Below are positions 8,582 to 16,848 of a DNA stretch of 64,000 bases, piece by piece. Source of the DNA: Ramlibacter montanisoli (GTDB lineage Bacteria; Pseudomonadota; Gammaproteobacteria; Burkholderiales; Burkholderiaceae_C). Numbering within the stretch: position 1 is the first letter of the stretch; each line of letters starts with the position of its first letter. The position numbers were made by a program, and so were the translations under genes. The stretch is taken from contig NZ_JABFCS010000001.1 of NCBI RefSeq assembly GCF_013087525.1, forward strand, positions 1,302,001 through 1,366,000, given 5' to 3'. The notes under the pieces are model-generated. The model had not been told where the DNA came from. It did no database searches and saw nothing but the letters and a program-made list of their open reading frames with translations.

Positions 8582-9469
8582 ATGAACCTGTCCTGGCTGG
8601 AGGATTTCCTCGCGCTGGCCGCCACCGGCAACTTCTCGCGTGCCGCGGAGGACCGGCACATGACGCAGCCGGCGTTCAGCCGCCGCGTGCGCGCCCTCGA
8701 GGAATGGCTCGGGGTGGAGCTGTTCGACCGCAGCACGCAGCCCGCGCGCCTGACCGCCGCCGGCGAATGGTTCCGCCCGCAGGCGGAGGACCTGCTCGCG
8801 CGCGTCGGCCGGCTGCCGCCGGAAGCGCGCTCTGTCGCGGAGGCGAATGCATCGACGCTGCACCTGGCGGCCACCCATGCCTTGTCCTTCAGCTTCGTGC
8901 CGCGCTGGCTGCAGTCGCTGGAGCCGCACATCGGCCTGGGGCCGATCCGCCTGGTGTCCGACGTGCTGCAACGCTGCGAGGCCCTGCTGGCGCAGCGGCA
9001 GGTGCAGTTCGTCATCGCGCATGGCCTGCCGGGCGCGCGCGGCGAGCTCGATGCCGCCGGCGTGCCCTCGGTGGCGATCGGCAGCGACCTGCTGCTGCCG
9101 GTGCATGCGCAGGGCGCGCCGGAGCGCGCCTTGCTCGGGTTCAGCGACGAATCGGGCCTGGGCCGCATCGTGCGGCAGGTGCTGGGAACCGAGCTTGCGG
9201 CCGCCGGCTGGCAGCCGGTGTTCACCGCGCACCTCGCCTCGGTGCTGAAAAGCATGGCGCTCGACGGCCGCGGCCTGGCCTGGCTGCCGCAGTCGCTGGT
9301 GCGCGAGGACCTGCAGGCGCAGCGCCTGCAGGTGGGCGGGCCCGCGCACTGGCGCATCCCGGTGGAGATCCGCCTGTACCGCGACGCCGCGCCGCTGGGA
9401 CGGCACGCGGAGGCCTTCTGGCAGGCGGCCGCGATGCTCGCGCGCGACGAAGCGCGGCAAAGTGGTTGA
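8582..9469 (+). CDS. LysR-family transcriptional regulator, divergent from tarD
   Basis: A 295-residue LysR-type regulator. The N-terminal winged helix-turn-helix is typical (WLEDFLALAATGNFSRAAEDRHMTQPAFSRRVRALEEWLGVELFDRS). The C-terminal part, from about residue 90, is the periplasmic-binding-protein-like effector domain (LHLAATHALSFSFVPRWL). LysR genes usually regulate the divergently transcribed neighbour, so control of tarD by D-tartrate or a related hydroxyacid is the natural guess. There is no strong Shine-Dalgarno before the ATG at 8582. The effector is unproven. Confidence 0.9.
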   Translation: MNLSWLEDFLALAATGNFSRAAEDRHMTQPAFSRRVRALEEWLGVELFDRSTQPARLTAAGEWFRPQAEDLLARVGRLPPEARSVAEANASTLHLAATHALSFSFVPRWLQSLEPHIGLGPIRLVSDVLQRCEALLAQRQVQFVIAHGLPGARGELDAAGVPSVAIGSDLLLPVHAQGAPERALLGFSDESGLGRIVRQVLGTELAAAGWQPVFTAHLASVLKSMALDGRGLAWLPQSLVREDLQAQRLQVGGPAHWRIPVEIRLYRDAAPLGRHAEAFWQAAAMLARDEARQSG

Positions 9470-9525
9470 CCGCCCCCGGCGGCAGCGGGGACGATGGCGG
9501 CTCCAAAAAAACCGGAGGAAGATCC

Positions 9526-10097
9526 TTGATCGCTCGTTTCGCCCTGGCCGGCTTGCTGGCCGCCGCCCCCTGGCCACCCTCGCACAGGCGCTGCCGCAGC
9601 CCGCCGAAGGCTTCCTGTGCTGCAACCTGCGCACCGACGGCAAGTGGATCTCGGACATCAACTATTCCGAGAACGGCAAGAAGTTGATCCCCGTGGGCAC
9701 GCCGGTGAAGGCCACCGGCTATGGCCGCCAGCGCGTGTACATCGACCTGCCCGATGGCAAGCAGGCCATCGGCAACGACTACAGCCGCAACCTGGACCTG
9801 ACCACCTTCGCCCAGCGCTACATCGTGGCGGAGGATCCCAGGCGCAAGCTGGCGGGCTTCTCGCCCAAGGTCCGCAAGGCGGTCGAGAGCGCGCGCGTGA
9901 TGCCCGGCATGACGCGCGAGCAGGTGCTGATGGCCGTGGGCTATCCGGTGAGCAGCGAGAACCCGCAGCTGGATGCGAAGATCTGGCGCTTCTGGCTCAG
10001 CAGCTTCGCCGAGTTCCAGGTGGTCTTCGGCGCCGACGACCGCGTCAAGGAGATCACGACCGATGCGCAGACGCGCAACCTGGTGGTGATGGACTGA
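9526..10097 (+). CDS. Exported BamE/SmpA-like protein, one frame break
   Basis: A small exported protein of about 190 residues. It starts at TTG 9526 after CGGAGGAAGATCC, with a signal peptide (LIARFALAGLLAAA) that shifts frame within the C-run around 9567-9572 and continues as LATLAQALPQPAEGFLCCNL. The C-terminal part, VMPGMTREQVLMAVGYPVSSENPQLDAKIWRFWLSSF, has the pattern of the BamE/SmpA/OmlA fold (helix, G-x-P turn, then the WRFW strand). These domains occur in outer-membrane assembly lipoproteins, but no lipobox cysteine is evident here. It follows the LysR gene on the same strand by 57 bases. Role in the envelope is inferred. Confidence 0.65.
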
Positions 10098-10634
10098 GGA
10101 CTCGCAAAGCGCGTCAGCAGTCGGCCCTGCGGTATTGCTGGTTAGCACAGCTCGCGCACTTCCGCCTTGCGAAGGGCAGTCTCGATTTCCCCCATGCTCG
10201 CATCGCCGGACTCCCAGCTAAGCAGCACGATTCGGGAAAACCACGCGCGAGCAGTCTCGAAATTGGCAAGCGTGGGGTACACGGCGGCGTTTTCGCGGCA
10301 CCATAAAAAATCCCCGGGGCACTGCTGCCCCGAGGGGATAAGTAGCCGGGAAAGAAACTTGAAAAAGAACCCGGCTCAATGATTCTGATTGCACGACGCG
10401 TGCCGGGTTCCGTGACCCGGGCCGCCGCGGTGGAGTGCAGCGAAATGCCAACACCACCTTTCGTGAATTTGTCACGACCGGTACGGCAGCCCAGCATGGG
10501 GCCTGCCTTTCATCTCGCCTCTGCAAAACCCTTTCTGTAGGATGTCTCTGACAGCGAGGCCTTTCCGTGGGGCCCCCGCTGGCCAGATTTGTGAGTGGAC
10601 GCGCGCGGCGCGTCACCTTTAGCGCAGGAACATC
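10098..10634. other. 537-base intergenic region
   Basis: I find no convincing protein gene between the BamE-like gene and the FtsH-like gene. The region holds a strong minus-strand terminator hairpin at 10305-10339 and a further stem at 10345-10375, annotated separately as a candidate small RNA. It also holds the likely promoter of the FtsH-like gene in its last 100 bases. A TGTAGGA heptamer lies in the segment CTGTAGGATGTCTC near 10540, in antisense orientation to that gene. Confidence 0.6.
10305..10400 (-). ncRNA. Candidate small RNA or leader ending in an intrinsic terminator
   Basis: On the minus strand a stem formed by GCCGGG/CCCGGC (10345-10350 with 10370-10375) precedes a near-perfect hairpin. 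That hairpin pairs ATCCCC/GGGGAT and GGGGCA/TGCCCC, spans 10310-10339, and is followed directly by six T residues. No minus-strand protein gene precedes it, so the terminator must serve an untranslated transcript or the hairpin has another role. The 5' end is unknown; the given boundary is a guess. Confidence 0.35.
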
Positions 10635-12798
10635 ATGTCCGACCTGTCCGCCAGCAAAGACCAAGCGGAGGCGCCCTCCGACGGTGCCGACGCACCGAGC
10701 CTCTGGCTCAGCCTCAAGAAACTCGCGGCGCGCCTTTCCGACTGGTACACGATCCAGTCCACCGCGGTCAAGCTGATGGTGATCGCCGTCGCCCTGCTGA
10801 TCCCGCTCACGGCGAGCTACTCCTTCGTCATCTGGCAGCGCCAGGCGGCCGTCGCCGAGCAGGTCAAGGCCATGGCCGGCCAGTCCGGCGGCGAGGCCAT
10901 GTGGGCGCTGAACGAGAAGCTGCCGGTCGCCTTCGGCACCGGTTCGGTGCTCGGCTTCCTGGACAAGAACACGGTGGAGCGCATCACGGTGGTCTACAAG
11001 CCGCTGATGTGGAACGTCTCCGAACGCATCATCCTGATCGAGTCGTCCGGAACGCAGTACGCCTACTACCCGAGCGACATGGAGACCAAGATCTTCGCGG
11101 ACAAGGCGGTCAGCGCGCCCTGGGGCGGCAAGCTGGTCTTCGTCCCGCGCGGTGAACTCAGCGCGGCCAGCCTGGACATGCTGGAAAAGCTGGACGAGCG
11201 CTTCGCCGGCGCCCGCCCGCAGTCGGAAAAGGACGGCTGGAAAGCCGGCGTGAGCGGCGTGCTGTCCGCCGCGCTGACCATCGGCCTGCTCGGTTTCCTG
11301 GCCTTCCACCTGAAGGGCCAGTTCAAGTCGCTGCGCTTCATCGAGCCGAACCAGGTGCACGGTTCGATCGGGGACCTGGTCGGCATGGACGACATCAAGA
11401 ACGAGGTGCGCCAGATCAAGGACCAGTACGAGCGGCGCGCGGCCTACGCGGAGTACGGCATCAACAAGCCGTTCAACGTGATGTTCAGCGGCCCCGCGGG
11501 CACCGGCAAGACCAAGCTCGCCAGCTACCTGGCCAAGGAACTGAACCTGCCGATCCTGTTCCACTCGGCCGCCAACCTGGAAACCGGCTACGTGGCCGGC
11601 GGCTCCAACACGCTGGCGCGCATCTGCTCGCTGGCCAAGCGCCGCAAGCGCTGCATCGTGTTCCTGGACGAGGCGCAGGACCTGTTCATGAAGCGGGGCG
11701 GCCACCGCAAGTTCGACGACGACACGCAGAACATGCTGCTGGCGATCCTGGACGGCGTGCGCACCAAGGCCGACGCCGAGATCATCTGGATCGTCGCCTC
11801 CAACTTCAACAGCGAGTCGATGGCGATGGACGAGGCCATGCTGCGCCGCTTCCAGATGAAGGTGGACTTCCGCCTGCCGAACAAGGAAGAGCGCCGCGCC
11901 ATCATCCAGCACTACCTGGACCAGCGCTCCGACAAGGTGGCGCCGGACCTCGACCTGCGCCACTTCGTGGAGATCACCGAGGGCCGCAGCCCGGCGGACC
12001 TGGAGACCATCGTCAACCAGGCCGGCATCACCGCGGTGCAGGCCGGCGAGCTGATCGACGCCGAGACGCTGATGCAGGCCGCGGAACGCGTGCTGGTGGG
12101 CAACGTCAACTCCAACACCACCAAGGAGCGCGACCGCGACCGCCGCATCATCGCGATCCACGAGTGGGGCCACTTCCTGGTGGACTTCGAGCTGGAACGC
12201 AAGCAGGCCGGCGGCGACTGGGAGAAGTTGCAGGCGGAGATGAAGACCATCAAGATCTCGCTGAAGGCCAACCCGCGCAACAACGCCCTGGGCTTCGTGT
12301 TCCACAAGCAGGGCAACAACCTGCTCAAGACCAAGTCCGACATCGAGCACGACGTGCGCGTTCTGCTGGGCGGCATGGCCAACGAGGAACTGTTCTTCGG
12401 CGAGGAAGGCACCACCAACGGCGCCCACAACGACATCACCCGCGTGACCAAAGTTGCTGCACCACGCGGTGGCGGAGATGGGGATGTACCGCAAGACGCG
12501 CCTGAACTTCGGCGCGCTGAACGATTCCGGCAACCGCACGGTGGACGAGGAGACGCGCTCCATCATGGAGATGCAGAGCGAGCGCCTCTACGTGGAGACC
12601 AAGGCCACGCTGGCCCGCCTGAAGCCGCTGACCGAGCACCTGGCCGGCAAGCTGATGGACCAGGGCGAGATGAGCCTGAAGGAAGCTCTGTACGAGATCC
12701 GGTCCTTCGAGGCCGCCTGCTTCAGCTTCAACAGCAAGGTGGGCCTCAACGGCGCCGCCACCAACAACGCGCAGCCGGCGCCGGACGCGGCTTCCTAG
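10635..12798 (+). CDS. FtsH-like membrane AAA+ zinc protease, one frame break
   Basis: An FtsH-type ATP-dependent metalloprotease, but clearly a divergent paralogue. Order: a cytoplasmic N-terminus, a membrane span (LMVIAVALLIPLTASYSFVIW, about residues 50-70), a periplasmic domain, and a second span (GVLSAALTIGLLGFLAFHL, near 215). The AAA+ module follows with Walker A GPAGTGKT and Walker B IVFLDEAQD, then the M41 protease domain with the zinc motif HEWGH and the distal ligand segment HNDITRVTK. FtsH proper has HEAGH and DEID. The frame slips once near 12450 and resumes as LLHHAVAEMGMYRKTRLNF, ending at 12798; one extra base explains it. Start ATG 10635 follows AGGAACATC. Substrate is unknown; membrane protein quality control is inferred. 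Confidence 0.8.
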
Positions 12799-12822
12799 AC
12801 GATCAAGCGAGGGTGGGACGGA

Positions 12823-12847
12823 GGCGGCCCTGCGGGGCCGCCTTTTT
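12823..12847 (+). terminator. Rho-independent terminator after the FtsH-like gene
   Basis: The stem GGCGGCCC (12823-12830) pairs with GGGCCGCC (12835-12842) and is followed by TTTTT on the plus strand. It lies 25 bases beyond the FtsH-like stop and abuts the end of the convergent DUF2059 gene. Confidence 0.85.
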
Positions 12848-13448
12848 ACTTCTTCGCGGGCGCGCGGCCGGACGCGGCCGGGGCCGCGGCGGCGGGTCCG
12901 CCGGCCGCGCCCGTGGGCACGCCCAGGCGGCGGGCCACGGTGTCTTCCAGTGCGCGGAACTTGCCTTCGACCTGGCCGCGCGTCTCGCCCACGACCTTCT
13001 CGATCAGCGCGCGCTGGATGTCCACGCCGGCGGCCTGGAACTTGGCGAGCACGGGGGATTCGAGCAGCGCGACGACCTGCTTGAGTTCGTCCTCGGTGAA
13101 CTTCTCCTCGAGGATCGGGCCGATGGTCGTCGGCGCCAGCTTGGTCGCGCGCTCGCGCACGATGGGCACGGTCTCGTCCATGTACTTCTTGGCATCGGCC
13201 TGGATGCCCTTGGCCACGGCCTCGCGCTTGTCGGCAGGCACGCGCTGCAGCGCGGCTTCCGCGTTCTCCATCAGCGGCGCCAGCGGCTCCTGGACCAGGC
13301 CGCGCGCCATTGTGTCGATGGCGGGCTGCTGGATCTTCAGGATCTTGGCGACCAGCTCCTTCTTGGCGGGAGTCGCGGCGGTTTGTTGGGCCTGCGCGGT
13401 GGTGCAGGCGGCGGCGATCGCGAGGATCAACAGGGATTTCTGGAACAT
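12846..13448 (-). CDS. Exported DUF2059-domain protein
   Basis: A 200-residue protein with a Sec signal peptide (FQKSLLILAIAAACTTAQAQQ) and a DUF2059 helical domain: YMDETVPIVRERATKLAPTTIGPILEEKFTEDELKQVVALLESPVLAKF. DUF2059 proteins are periplasmic and widespread in Proteobacteria, with no defined biochemistry. The C-terminus is alanine/proline-rich and ends in GRAPAKK. It is convergent with the FtsH-like protease gene across a shared terminator. A functional link between the two is possible but not supported beyond adjacency. Confidence 0.85.
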   Translation of the reverse strand: MFQKSLLILAIAAACTTAQAQQTAATPAKKELVAKILKIQQPAIDTMARGLVQEPLAPLMENAEAALQRVPADKREAVAKGIQADAKKYMDETVPIVRERATKLAPTTIGPILEEKFTEDELKQVVALLESPVLAKFQAAGVDIQRALIEKVVGETRGQVEGKFRALEDTVARRLGVPTGAAGGPAAAAPAASGRAPAKK

Positions 13449-13482
13449 CGGGGCAGTTTAAACGCCCCGGGTAACGGGCACG

Positions 13483-13686
13483 TTACGAGCCGGGGCCTTC
13501 CTTGCGGCGGCGGGCTCCGAGCTTGCGCGTTCGGCGGCGCTCGGCCGGATCCGCGGTCGCGACCGGCCGGGCGACGACTTCGGTGATGTCGACGGGCAGG
13601 CGGGGCTGGTCCTTCCGGTAGTGGTCCCAGGCCTTCTTGGCGAGTCCGGAGGTGATGGCGAAGGCGATGAGCTTGCGCAGCAGCAT
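13483..13686 (-). CDS. Small basic protein with an N-terminal hydrophobic stretch
   Basis: A 67-residue protein starting MLLRKLIAFAITSGLAKKAWDHYRKD at the ATG at 13686, which is preceded by AAGGAGCCCGACC. The first 15 residues could form a short membrane-associated helix. The rest is basic and ends RRRTRKLGARRRKEG. I do not recognise a family; similar short LLRKLI...AKKAW proteins occur in related bacteria by general impression only. Membrane anchoring is a guess. Confidence 0.55.
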   Translation of the reverse strand: MLLRKLIAFAITSGLAKKAWDHYRKDQPRLPVDITEVVARPVATADPAERRRTRKLGARRRKEGPGS

Positions 13687-13923
13687 GGTCGGGCTCCTTG
13701 GTGGAGGCCCATCGTCGCCCGTGAGGACCGGCCGCCTTGTAGTCGCGACGCCATGGCCGGGGCAGGACGGTTCCCGGGGTGGCCGTGCAGCCGCCCGCGC
13801 CGGGCCGGCACACGCTCCTACGCCTGCCGGGACCGTTCGCGCACGGCAGGGCGCTGGCATGTCCTGCCGCGGCAGCAACACGTACCGCCTACTCTGAAGG
13901 CATCGGCAAGGAGGAAATTGACC

Positions 13924-14102
13924 ATGTCCGAAGACGCAAACAAGATGGCCGCGGAACAGCTCTGATCCACCTGGAGCCGGAATGGGAACGGCGCAACTGG
14001 TGCAAGTGGCTGGGCTGCGACGAAGCCCAGCTCGAGCATGCGGTGACGTACGTGGGCCACGATCCTGACAACGTCCGCCGCTTCCTGCGGCAGGCGCGCT
14101 GA
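13924..14102 (+). CDS. DUF3606-like small protein, one frame break
   Basis: A roughly 60-residue protein. The ATG at 13924 has an excellent AAGGAGGAAATTGACC leader and begins MSEDANKMAAEQ before hitting a stop. One base later the frame gives IHLEPEWERRNWCKWLGCDE and then AVTYVGHDPDNVRRFLRQ. This matches the DUF3606 pattern (acidic start, W-x-x-x-L-G, V-G-x-x-x-x-x-V-R). The two frames join if a single base is missing around 13955-13965. DUF3606 proteins are small, often stress-associated and of unknown function. Confidence 0.65.
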
Positions 14103-14132
14103 AGCCGGATACAAAAGAAGCCCGAGGAGGGC

Positions 14133-14336
14133 CTAGGGGGCGGATGCCGTTTCGGCGCCGCTGCCCTCGCGGGGTGGCAGCGCATCGCGCTTTGGAAGCT
14201 GCGCATCGCGCTTCTTCTCCTGCTGGATGAGCTGCTCCATGACGCTGCGCGAGCCTTCGCCGCTCTGGCCGCGTCCGGGGTTGCCCGCCTGGCTGCCGGG
14301 TCGCTTGCCGGCCTGCGCTTCGCCCACAGTGTCCAT
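14133..14336 (-). CDS. Small hydrophilic hypothetical protein
   Basis: A possible 67-residue protein starting MDTVGEAQAGKRPGSQ and running to a C-terminus of EGSGAETASAP. The sequence is charged and glycine/serine-rich. It contains a helical stretch, SRSVMEQLIQQEKKRDAQL, that looks coding rather than random. There is no strong ribosome-binding site. It resembles the disordered small stress proteins common in this family of bacteria, but I cannot name a domain. Confidence 0.4.
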   Translation of the reverse strand: MDTVGEAQAGKRPGSQAGNPGRGQSGEGSRSVMEQLIQQEKKRDAQLPKRDALPPREGSGAETASAP

Positions 14337-14490
14337 CTCGTACTGCCTTCGGGGCCGCCATTGCCCCACCTGCATTCAACGCAGCGGCCATGTCGCCGCG
14401 GACCCTGCCGCAAGAAGAATGATGTAGAAGGGTTACGGCTTGTGTCGGTGCGCGACGGCAGCACGGCCGCCACCTAGACTCGCTGGAAAA

Positions 14491-16838
14491 GTGGACAACG
14501 GCACCCTGCATCTCGACGAAGCCAGCGCCCGGCAACTGGTGCTGGTGCGCGCCATCGAGGACGTGGACACGCAGGGCAAGCTGCTCAGCGAAGTCGAGCG
14601 CGAACAGCTGGAACGCGAGGCCTTCGCTGCCAGCCGGCAGGGCGGCGGCGGAGTCGATTTCGGCGACTACCTGCAGCAGCGGGCGCGCCGCGTGCTCGCC
14701 GCCGTGGAGAACCGCAATCCCCGCGTGGCCGCGCTGCAGGAAGGCGAGGCCTGGCGCCCCTGGCTGATGGCGGGCCTGCCGCTGGCGGCCTGCGTGCTGG
14801 GCGCGGCCATCGACCGCGTCGACAACCCGCAGCAGGTGAACATGCTGTCGCCGCCGCTGCTGGGCGTGCTCGCCTGGAACCTCGCCATCTACGTCCTGAT
14901 CGTCGCCACGGCGCTGTTGCCGCGCGCGTGGGCCGCGCGCGCACCCTGGGCCGGCCTGCAGCGCTGGCTGTCCGGCGTGAACGATGTCAGCCGCCGCACC
15001 GGCCGGCTGCGCGCCGACGTGCTCGCGCGTTTCCAGCAGCAATGGTGGCAGGCCGCGGGCGCGCAGCAGCGCCTGTGGTGGAAGCAGCTGCTGCATCTGT
15101 CGGCGGCGGGATGGGCGCTCGGCCTGGCCTTCTCCATCGTCCTGGGTGGCATCGTGCGCGAGTACCGCGTGGGCTGGGAGAGCACCTTGCTGGGGGTGGG
15201 CCAGGTGCATGCCTTCCTCTCCGCGCTGTTCGCACCCGTGGTGGCGCTGCTGCCTTTCGACGCCTTCTCGGTGGCCGACCTGGAACGCATGGCCTTCCGC
15301 TCGGGCGCGCGCATCGGCCTGGAGGAGGCGCGGCGCTGGGTCTGGATGTACATCGCGCTGCTGTTCCTGCTGGTGATCCTGCCGCGCGTCCTGCTCGCCG
15401 CGTGGACCGCCTTGCAGCGGCGGCACACCGGCCGCAGCATCGCCATCGACCTGCGCGATCCCTACTTCGTGCAGGTGCTGGCACGCGTGAGTCCGGCGCG
15501 CGTCACGCTCGGCATCGTCGCCGCCGATGAATCCGGCCGCGAGGCGCTTCTGCGCATGCTGCGCGAGGTGGCCGACCAGGGGCCGCCGCGCGAAGGCGGA
15601 CCCTGGACCGTGCTCAGCACGGCACGCGGCGACGTGTTGCGGGTCTTCGAGGTGCCGACCGGCTTCCAGCCGCCCGCCCCGGCGGTGGCAGCGCATGCCG
15701 GGGTGGCGTGGCGGCGCAGGCCTGGCTTCAGGACCTGCTGGGGCGCTTCAAGGCCGCGCCGCGCGTGCAGGAACGCGACCCGGTGCAGGCCGCGCTGGCC
15801 GACACCGACCTCATGCTGCTGGTCCCCGCGGGCGAGGGCGATGTCCGGCAGGCGACCCGCCTGCTGCACTGGGTGGCGCAGCCCGCCCTCGTACTCGCAC
15901 CCGGCGACGAATCCGCGTACCGGGCCGCGGTGCAGCGCCTCGGGCTGGCCGCCGAAGTGCTGCCGCTGGCGCGCAGCACCGCGCACTGGCTGTGCGACCC
16001 GGTGCTGCTGGATGCGCTGGCGGCCCGCCTGGCCACCAGCAAGCGCGCCGGCTTCGAACGCATGGCCGCCACCTGGAGGGACCGCAACGCGGTGCGCTTC
16101 TCGGAGGCGATGCGCATGGTCGCCGGCGAGCTGGCGCGCGCGGCGCGCGACGCCGAGGAGGTCGGCAGCGCGCCGGTGGGGCTGCGACACCTGGTGAGCG
16201 CGGCGGAACGCGACGCGGCGCAGCGCGCCCGCGAAGGCGCGCGCGGCGCCTTGCTCAAGCGACTGCGGGATGGAGAAGGCGCGGTGTTCGCCGGCCTCGT
16301 GCAGCTGTATCGCGCCGGCATGCCGGTGGCGCCGCTCGCCGCGTCCCGCCTGGACAGCGGCTTCCAGGAACAGCACACCGTGGACACGCCGCATGCGGGC
16401 ATGGCCGGCGCGGCCACCGGTGCCGCCATGGGCGCGGGCATCGACATGATCACCGGCGGGCTCACCCTGGGCGCGGCAACGGCGCTCGGCGCCATGATCG
16501 GCGGCGGCGCCGCCTATGCGGCCGCCCTCTGGAAGAACCGGGGCAGCGCCACCGGGCAGCCGCTGGTGCAGGTGAGCGACGAGCTGCTGCAGACCTTCAC
16601 CGAAAGCCTGCTGCTTGCATACCTGGCGGTCGCGCACCGATCGCTGGCGGCCGGCGACGCGATGGCGCCCGCCGCCTGGCGCAGCGAGGTGGTGGCGGCC
16701 GTGGAAGCGCGCAGCGAGGAGCTCGCCGCGCTGTGGCAGCAGGCGCGCACCAGCCTGGACGAAGCAGGGACGGTGGCGCCGCTCGGGCGGGAACTGGAAG
16801 GGATCGCGCGCGGGCTGCTCGCCCGCCTGCAGGCCTAG
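14491..16838 (+). CDS. DUF2868/DUF3482-like membrane protein, one frame break
   Basis: A large protein of about 780 residues when one frame break near 15700-15710 is repaired. The N-terminal half resembles DUF2868: LVLVRAIEDVDTQGKLLSEVEREQLEREAF, then membrane segments around GLPLAACVLGAAI, LGVLAWNLAIYVLIVATALL, LSAAGWALGLAFSIVLGGIV and YIALLFLLVILPRVLLA. The C-terminal half contains a glycine-rich hydrophobic stretch, MAGAATGAAMGAGIDMITGGLTLGAATALG, like that of DUF3482 proteins. In relatives these are usually separate neighbouring genes and the second carries a GTPase domain; no P-loop is visible here. The GTG at 14491 is chosen because the frame upstream crosses the promoter-like CCTAGACTC. 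Function unknown. Confidence 0.65.
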
Positions 16839-16848
16839 GCGCAGGCTC

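Noticed and set aside
10218..12566. A 782-codon minus-strand frame opposite the FtsH-like gene
   Set aside because: Shadow frame; the plus strand carries AAA+ and zinc-protease motifs.
13483..15696. A 737-codon minus-strand frame
   Set aside because: Only its last 67 codons (13686-13483), with their own ribosome-binding site, look like a gene; the rest is antisense to the DUF2868-like gene.
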